From NCBI RefSeq assembly GCF_003343245.1, contig NZ_CP024901.1, positions 186,001-250,000 of the forward strand: a DNA stretch of 64,000 bases, in the 5' to 3' direction. The DNA is from Photorhabdus laumondii subsp. laumondii (GTDB taxonomy: Bacteria > Pseudomonadota > Gammaproteobacteria > Enterobacterales > Enterobacteriaceae). Below the pieces are notes generated by a model. It was not told where the DNA came from. It searched no databases and saw only the letters and a list, made by a program, of their open reading frames with translations. Position numbers and translations under genes: made by a program. Below are positions 59,801 to 64,000 of the stretch, piece by piece; positions within the stretch are counted from its first letter, which is position 1, and every line of letters begins with the position of its first letter.

Positions 59801-60084
59801 TTGATAACAAAGAAACAGCATATTATTTGTGCGGATTATTGAATTCATTAACTGTTCAGGAATGGATTAACAGCCACAATGTATCCATTCAAGTTGCGGA
59901 TGTATTCAAACATCTATCATTACCTAATTTTGATATTACTAACACGATGCATACTAACCTTGCAGAGCTTGTTGAAGAGGCTCATCAGTGTCACGACAAA
60001 ACAGAACGCCAGAAAATTATCAAGCGAATAAAATCGGTCGCGGAGGATGTTTTGATCACCTGGAGTGTAACGCTCGTAGAATAA
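56878..60084 (+). CDS. Type IIG-like restriction-modification enzyme (nuclease-methyltransferase fusion)
   Basis: 1068 aa from ATG 56878 with AAGGTGG upstream; a TTG at 56839 is an alternative. The N-terminal PD-(D/E)XK-type motif HVIIEFK has Glu56 and Lys58. The SAM-binding motif I DPTCGSGAFLLAVI is near residue 387 and the catalytic NPPW near 591, giving the adenine-N6 (Eco57I-like) class. The C-terminal about 350 aa would recognise DNA. Single polypeptide, no separate S or R gene. The end (ITWSVTLVE) lies 24 bases before the ISL3 transposase start and may have been altered by it. A BREX-type PglX was considered but no other BREX genes are present. Confidence 0.82.
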   Translation: MGQEAYEAIQEKRLKPWKGEEEVRYIWMKAIEDATGFHLNAKRGRKDSSHNHVIIEFKAPGLFRGKKESAGFKNAIEERLLPYIQCESTKTGIPESDFIGIAIDGEHICFAQVHGDQIHTQHLIPFSTYAVDLVIDAFVSDTRKALTTENLLADFGHGSANAREFMQAMSDGLLYYLKQQGNNKVKMLFEEWRTLYGQVADMSISQTEAINKEIAFIWNGWPEDSTSARLFVIHTYNSILIKLLAAEIVSAHGLTSSTQPAQSMSAQKDDDELVNYLDYSVEKSAIFREAGINGFVEEAIFSWYIGLARNKVVPALLPSLRRLLSVLSLYRLDHLSRTRDVLRDLYQGLVPGKLRQSLGEFYTPDWLVDFTLQRAADDTLLEQRVLDPTCGSGAFLLAVIRKKRELAAIQGWSVSKVIKNLCDSVWGFDLNPLAVQTARVNFLMEIADLLAACPGMDIEVPVLMADAIYSPAEIPSGKNRVVEYNIGSQVAKLNIHLPVELALNRERLDFVFERMGKDVVQGLEFDKSSQKLIAASIVTQEELLNWYKPLRHTYDQVLNLHRKQWNGIWFRIVRNFFWSAAAGKFDLVIGNPPWVRWSKLPDLYRERVKPTCEDYGIFSKTKRHGGNELDISAMITYTVSDKWLDIGGKLAFVITGTLFKNPSSAGFRTFKLDSQREDSLYLQPLSVDDMKELKPFEDASNHTSVALFRKSIVSVQYPVAYKVWSANPGHRKAIRPCTPLDDVLKAISHTTKEAFPVGDEGSPWAILAPGRFNAIKYLSSPCKWTKGRKGITTDLNGVYFVPILQNNGALVQIQSRPEAGRKDIGPQKTQWVEPNMLYPLIKGASDFDECYLKLDAPDYDDVEQRLFTFVPNTGISNAEYESADVQLNSPKMKKTLAWFKGFERLLLERSTYRRQMKGAPYHAVYNVGDYTFKPWKVIWPEMSSSFYAAVASFQNVPVVGERVYIPDHKVYFASFDNKETAYYLCGLLNSLTVQEWINSHNVSIQVADVFKHLSLPNFDITNTMHTNLAELVEEAHQCHDKTERQKIIKRIKSVAEDVLITWSVTLVE

Positions 60085-60107
60085 CTGACAAAGATAAGTT
60101 GGCTATT

Positions 60108-61397
60108 ATGGCAAACATCCTTAACTGGCCTGATTATATCGTCCTGTCTGTCTCCGAACTGGAGCATGATTACCGGGTACATGTAGGGACGGCCAACCCA
60201 CCTACTCACTGCATCCACTGCAAGCATCCTGAAATCGTTGGCTTTGGCCGTCGTGATGAGGTGATCATGGATACTCCTGTCAATGGCAAGCGGACAGGGA
60301 TTATACTGAATCGCCGCCGCTACCGTTGTCAAATATGTTGTAAGACGTTTATGGAACCAGTACCACACAAGGATGGTAAGCGGCAAATGACTCACCGTTT
60401 GATCCAATACATTGAGCGTGAGAGTCTACGGCGCACCTTTTCCAGCGTAGCAGAGGACGTAGGTGTGGACGAAAAGACGGTTCGTAATATATTTCACGAC
60501 TCCTGCGAGAGACTGGAAAAGACCTTTAATTTTGAAATGCCTAAATGGCTGGGTATTGATGAAATCCATATCATAAAACCCCGGTGTGTTATCGCCAATA
60601 TCGAGCTGCAAACCATTGTTGATATGCTTGATAACAATAACAAAGCCACTGTTATGCGCTACCTAACTAAACGAAAAGATCGCTATCAGGTGCGCTATGT
60701 CGCTATGAATATGTGGCGACCATACAGAGAAGCAGTGGCTACTATGATCCCTGACGCTACGGTTATCATAGATAAGTTTCATGTTGTCCGTATGGCGAAT
60801 GAGTCACTAGAAAGAGCACTAAAGGCCATCAGAAGCGGCTTGACAGCTCAGCAGCGTCGAAGACTGATGAAAAATCACTTTGTGTTGCTGAAACGTCGCC
60901 ATGAGCAGACAGATGCTGAATATATGCGATTCTCTGACTGGATACTCAACTATCCCGACTTGGGTTATGCTTACGAGTTGAAAGAGTCATTTTTCGGCAT
61001 ATGGGACTGCAAAAATAGGTACGAGGCACAGCAAGCCTACTATGTTTGGCTTAGACAGATAACACCTGAAATGAAGGTGTATTTTGACCCACTCGTTAAA
61101 GCTATAGATAACTGGCATGATGATGTTTTTGCTTACTTCGACCACCCGATCACTAATGCTTATATAGAGAATCTGAACAATTTGATTAGAGTGGTGAACC
61201 ATGTTGGTCGTGGTTACAGTTTTGAAGCATTGCGAGCTGAAATACTGTTTACTAAGGGCTTTCAGCAGAGCAAGAACCCCCACTATCAACATCAACGGAT
61301 TCCTGAGCAGGCATGCGGACCAGAGTCGGAAACGTCAATAAATTACGGTGTAGATATATCAGCACTGGTAAGAGAGATAGAAATGGGGCGATTATAG
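60108..61397 (+). CDS. ISL3-family transposase
   Basis: 429 aa from ATG 60108; the frame is open upstream into the previous gene. N-terminal zinc-finger HCIHCKHPEIVGFG and CQICCKTFMEP, HTH (SVAEDVGVDEKTVRNIF), then a DDE domain with LGIDEIHI, VIIDKFHVV and ITNAYIENLNNLIR holding the catalytic acidic residues. It appears intact. I could not find matching terminal repeats on both sides; the right side (GGGGTATCCATAAATAGG) has no clear partner at left. The element abuts glnG. Confidence 0.9.
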   Translation: MANILNWPDYIVLSVSELEHDYRVHVGTANPPTHCIHCKHPEIVGFGRRDEVIMDTPVNGKRTGIILNRRRYRCQICCKTFMEPVPHKDGKRQMTHRLIQYIERESLRRTFSSVAEDVGVDEKTVRNIFHDSCERLEKTFNFEMPKWLGIDEIHIIKPRCVIANIELQTIVDMLDNNNKATVMRYLTKRKDRYQVRYVAMNMWRPYREAVATMIPDATVIIDKFHVVRMANESLERALKAIRSGLTAQQRRRLMKNHFVLLKRRHEQTDAEYMRFSDWILNYPDLGYAYELKESFFGIWDCKNRYEAQQAYYVWLRQITPEMKVYFDPLVKAIDNWHDDVFAYFDHPITNAYIENLNNLIRVVNHVGRGYSFEALRAEILFTKGFQQSKNPHYQHQRIPEQACGPESETSINYGVDISALVREIEMGRL

Positions 61398-61462
61398 CCC
61401 TGTTTCAACCATAAAATTGGGGTATCCATAAATAGGCAATAGCCTGATTTGCGAATATATCC

Positions 61463-62935
61463 TTACTCCAACCCGAGTTCTTTTAACTTCCGTGTAATCG
61501 TATTGCGTCCCCAACCTAGCAATCGTGCAGCCTCTTGTTTATGGCCTTTGGTATGCTTCAGTGCACAATCAAGTAAGGTACGCTCCAATAACGGTAATGC
61601 TTCCGATAACAGATCCTGCTGACCATGTTCCAATGCAGTTGTTGCCCACTGGGCAAGTAGCTGCGACCAATTTTTCGGTATTGTATTTGTAGGTGTTGTA
61701 TTTGCGGGTACGGTATTTATAGATACTGTATTTACAGATGTTGTCATACCGCTTTCGGTATTATGATGAGTTTCAAATAATTCAGATGGCAAATCTTGCA
61801 CTAATACTTCCTGGCTTGCCGCCATGACCGTCAGCCAGCGGCAGATATTTTCCAACTGGCGAACATTGCCCGGCCAAGGTAAACGCATTAAGGCTATTTC
61901 TGCGTCAGGATGGAGAATCTTTGTTTCTACGCCCAATTCTTTTGCGGTCTGTTGTAGGAAATGGCGGGTCAGGCGAGGGATATCCTCTACTCTGTCACGT
62001 AAGGGCGGTAATTGCATACGAATAACATTGAGGCGGTGATAGAGATCTTCACGGAATTTGCCTTTCTGTACCAAGCGCTCTAGATCCTGATGGGTTGCCG
62101 CGATAATTCTCACATCCACTTTTACGGGAGCATACCCGCCAACTCGGTAGAACTGACCTTCCGCCAATACCCGTAACAGACGGGTCTGAATGTCCAGAGG
62201 CATATCACCAATTTCATCCAGAAACAGTGAGCCACGATTAGCCTGTTCAAACCGCCCATGACGTACTTGATTAGCGCCAGTGAAAGCCCCTTTTTCATGA
62301 CCAAACAACTCTGACTCAATTAAATCTTTAGGGATAGCTGCCATGTTAAGGGCAATAAATGGCTCATTGGCCCGAGGGCTGTGACGGTGCAGCGCATGAG
62401 CCACCAGCTCTTTTCCGGTACCGGATTCGCCATTAATTAGGACGCTGATAGAGGAACGGGAGAGGCGGCCGATAATGCGGTAAACGTCCTGCATGGCAGG
62501 CGCTTCTCCTATCATGTCAGAAACGGGTGTGACAACCTGTGGACTTTTAATTGATTGATTCTGATCGCGGGAGTGACTAAGCGCTCGTTCCAGCAATGCG
62601 ACGGCTTCATCAATATCAAAGGGTTTTGGTAAGTAATCAAAAGCGCCTTGTTGGTAAGCATTGACCGCAGCATCCAGATCAGAATGGGCGGTCATAATGA
62701 TGACTGGCAGCAACGGGTTGCTCTGTTTGATATTATTCAGTAGGTTTAGCCCATTCATTCCCGGCATACGGATATCCGAAATCAGTACATCAGGTGTGTT
62801 TTGGGCCAGCGCGGTCAGGGCGCTATCCGCGTCGGCAAAACTGGTACATTCCATCCCCGCGTTACTTAACGCCCGTTCCAGTACCCAGCGGATTGAACTG
62901 TCATCATCGACGATCCAAATTTTTCCCTGTTGCAT
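61463..62935 (-). CDS. glnG: Nitrogen regulation protein NR(I), NtrC
   Basis: 490-aa sigma-54 enhancer-binding protein. Receiver domain with Asp54 in LISDIRMPG, AAA+ domain with GESGTGKELVAHAL and the GAFTGA loop, and C-terminal Fis-type HTH (EAARLLGWGRNTITRKL). It is about 20 aa longer than the usual 469 because of an Asn-Thr-rich linker between AAA+ and HTH (TSVNTVSINTVPANTTPTN). Ribosome start ATG 62935, 9 bases after glnL. Confidence 0.97.
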   Translation of the reverse strand: MQQGKIWIVDDDSSIRWVLERALSNAGMECTSFADADSALTALAQNTPDVLISDIRMPGMNGLNLLNNIKQSNPLLPVIIMTAHSDLDAAVNAYQQGAFDYLPKPFDIDEAVALLERALSHSRDQNQSIKSPQVVTPVSDMIGEAPAMQDVYRIIGRLSRSSISVLINGESGTGKELVAHALHRHSPRANEPFIALNMAAIPKDLIESELFGHEKGAFTGANQVRHGRFEQANRGSLFLDEIGDMPLDIQTRLLRVLAEGQFYRVGGYAPVKVDVRIIAATHQDLERLVQKGKFREDLYHRLNVIRMQLPPLRDRVEDIPRLTRHFLQQTAKELGVETKILHPDAEIALMRLPWPGNVRQLENICRWLTVMAASQEVLVQDLPSELFETHHNTESGMTTSVNTVSINTVPANTTPTNTIPKNWSQLLAQWATTALEHGQQDLLSEALPLLERTLLDCALKHTKGHKQEAARLLGWGRNTITRKLKELGLE

Positions 62936-62944
62936 CGTTATCCT

Positions 62945-63994
62945 CTATTTCTTAATGGGTAAGTAGATAGAAAATGCTGTGTGCCCCGGCCAACTGGTAA
63001 ATTCTATTTTGCCGGAGTGTTGGTCTATTAAATTACGAGCAATGGATAGACCAAGACCTGTTCCGCCTTCATGCGCACTGACCATTGGGTAAAACAAGGT
63101 ATCCTGAATTTGTGGCGGGATACCTGGCCCGTTATCTTCCACGTCAATTCTGGCCGCCAGACGATAGCGCTTACCATGCAAGGTAATCTGAAAAGCAGTA
63201 CGAGTGCGGAGGGTAATGGTTCCCCCCTGTTTTCCTAGCGCTTGCAAGGCATTACGGGTGATATTTAGTAGTACCTGTTCAATTTGATCAGGATAGTGGG
63301 CCAGTTCTGGCAAACTGGGATCATAATCTTTTACCAGTGTGACGTTATCCGGCATTTCCAGCGAGACTAACTGGGAAACTCGTTCAGCAACATAATGAAT
63401 GCTTTGCTTAATTCGTTCACCCGGATGTTGTGGGCCAAGCAATCTGTCTACCAGATGGCGCAATCGGTCGGCTTGTTCAATAATCACCTGGGTGTATTCC
63501 TGCAAAGCAGGATCAGGCAGTGCTTTTGACAGCAATTGCGCGGCTCCTCTCAACCCACCAAGGGGGTTTTTGATTTCATGTGCCAGCCCCCGAACCAATT
63601 CCCGTGCGGCTGTCTGCTGAGCTTGTTGTACCTGCTCTTGGCTTAACCGGCGTTGACTATCCATAGGTGCCAGTTCCAGCAAGATGAACTGCTCGGAAAT
63701 CGGTTGGGCACTGAGCGACATAATGTGAAAGCGGTTCTCAACCACTAATGTTACTTCGTTATCAGTAAAACTCTGGCCGCTGACCAGACTAGAATGCATC
63801 AGTTCTGTATCCAGTGAAAAATAGCTGAACAGTACTGGAAGAGGTGTACCGAATAGTTTACGGGCACTCTGAGCGAATAATTGTAGTGCTGCATGGTTGG
63901 CATAGCGGATGACGAGATCAGTATCCAGTACCAGTACACTGTTAATGAGCGAATTTAATATTTGCCCGCTATCGGGCAGATTTTCCGTTTTCAT
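62945..63994 (-). CDS. glnL: Nitrogen regulation sensor kinase NR(II), NtrB
   Basis: 349 aa if started at ATG 63994 ([19 protein letters not shown]), which aligns with known NtrB; a GTG at the window end is in frame, so a longer form cannot be excluded. PAS domain, H-box [15 protein letters not shown] with the phospho-His near residue 139, and ATPase G-box [13 protein letters not shown]. It phosphorylates NtrC under nitrogen limitation, controlled by PII. glnA would be upstream, outside the window. Confidence 0.96.
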   Translation of the reverse strand: MKTENLPDSGQILNSLINSVLVLDTDLVIRYANHAALQLFAQSARKLFGTPLPVLFSYFSLDTELMHSSLVSGQSFTDNEVTLVVENRFHIMSLSAQPISEQFILLELAPMDSQRRLSQEQVQQAQQTAARELVRGLAHEIKNPLGGLRGAAQLLSKALPDPALQEYTQVIIEQADRLRHLVDRLLGPQHPGERIKQSIHYVAERVSQLVSLEMPDNVTLVKDYDPSLPELAHYPDQIEQVLLNITRNALQALGKQGGTITLRTRTAFQITLHGKRYRLAARIDVEDNGPGIPPQIQDTLFYPMVSAHEGGTGLGLSIARNLIDQHSGKIEFTSWPGHTAFSIYLPIKK

Positions 63995-64000
63995 CCACAC

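Noticed and set aside
56878..60084. Methyltransferase considered as BREX PglX
   Set aside because: No brxA/B/C, pglZ or other BREX genes are present, and an N-terminal PD-(D/E)XK-type motif points to a stand-alone type IIG enzyme.

Overview
The window looks like chromosomal DNA of an entomopathogenic enterobacterium, most likely Photorhabdus. The backbone genes (glpEGR-glpD, nfuA, gntX-bioH, feoABC, yhgF, greB, ompR-envZ, pstSCAB-phoU, yihI-hemN, glnLG) are typical of Enterobacterales. Five 127-bp ERIC elements are scattered between them. The accessory gene set includes an eight-gene carbapenem cluster of the kind described as cpmA-H in Photorhabdus luminescens. Species assignment is inference; no 16S rRNA is present.

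Layout. 1-4465: hexuronate/KDG catabolic operon (uxuB cut by the window edge, uxaC, kdgK, eda). 4548-5299: a TacAT-type toxin-antitoxin pair on the minus strand. 5434-14075: a helicase-like/DNA-binding gene split in two. Its halves are separated by a 7.8-kb insert made of two direct copies of a decayed IS5-family element around the AT-rich cpmABCDEFGH cluster. 14298-15761: an AlaX-like tRNA-editing protein and an orphan antitoxin-like gene with a palindromic operator. 16038-21198: glpD, glpEGR, nfuA and gntX, all on the minus strand. 20947-24129: a duplicated 421-bp gntX-bioH segment flanking a foreign insert, which holds a second tyrosyl-tRNA synthetase and fragments of a TylF-type methyltransferase and an MFS pump. 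24000-32083: bioH, a HigBA-like pair, feoCBA, yhgF and greB. 32937-39874: ompR-envZ, then Pho boxes and pstSCAB-phoU. 40043-42443: an amino-acid ABC importer without an ATPase gene. 42870-51196: a CDI/two-partner-secretion locus (cdiB, cdiA, Imm42-like immunity gene) followed by a decayed orphan toxin/immunity module and an orphan cdiI. 51368-51534: a chimeric scar made of glnG and solute-binding-protein fragments. 51588-55321: a GT39-type membrane protein, yihI, a small membrane ORF and hemN. 55322-61462: an accessory block between hemN and glnG with small membrane proteins, a type IIG-like restriction-modification enzyme and an ISL3 transposase. 61463-63994: glnG and glnL.

How it works together. 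The cpm cluster would make carbapenem (CpmA, B, C), supported by CpmD/E, with periplasmic self-protection from CpmF/G; no carR-type regulator lies inside it. The CDI locus would deliver a C-terminal toxin to neighbours while its immunity protein protects siblings. The pst-phoU genes and the NtrBC pair handle phosphate and nitrogen status.

The most interesting signals are structural. The cpm cluster sits in a composite-transposon-like insert with a readable TA target duplication. One ERIC has a natural empty and filled site within the window. The gntX-bioH duplication frames a tyrS2-bearing island that may be the relic of an antibiotic cluster with a self-resistance synthetase.
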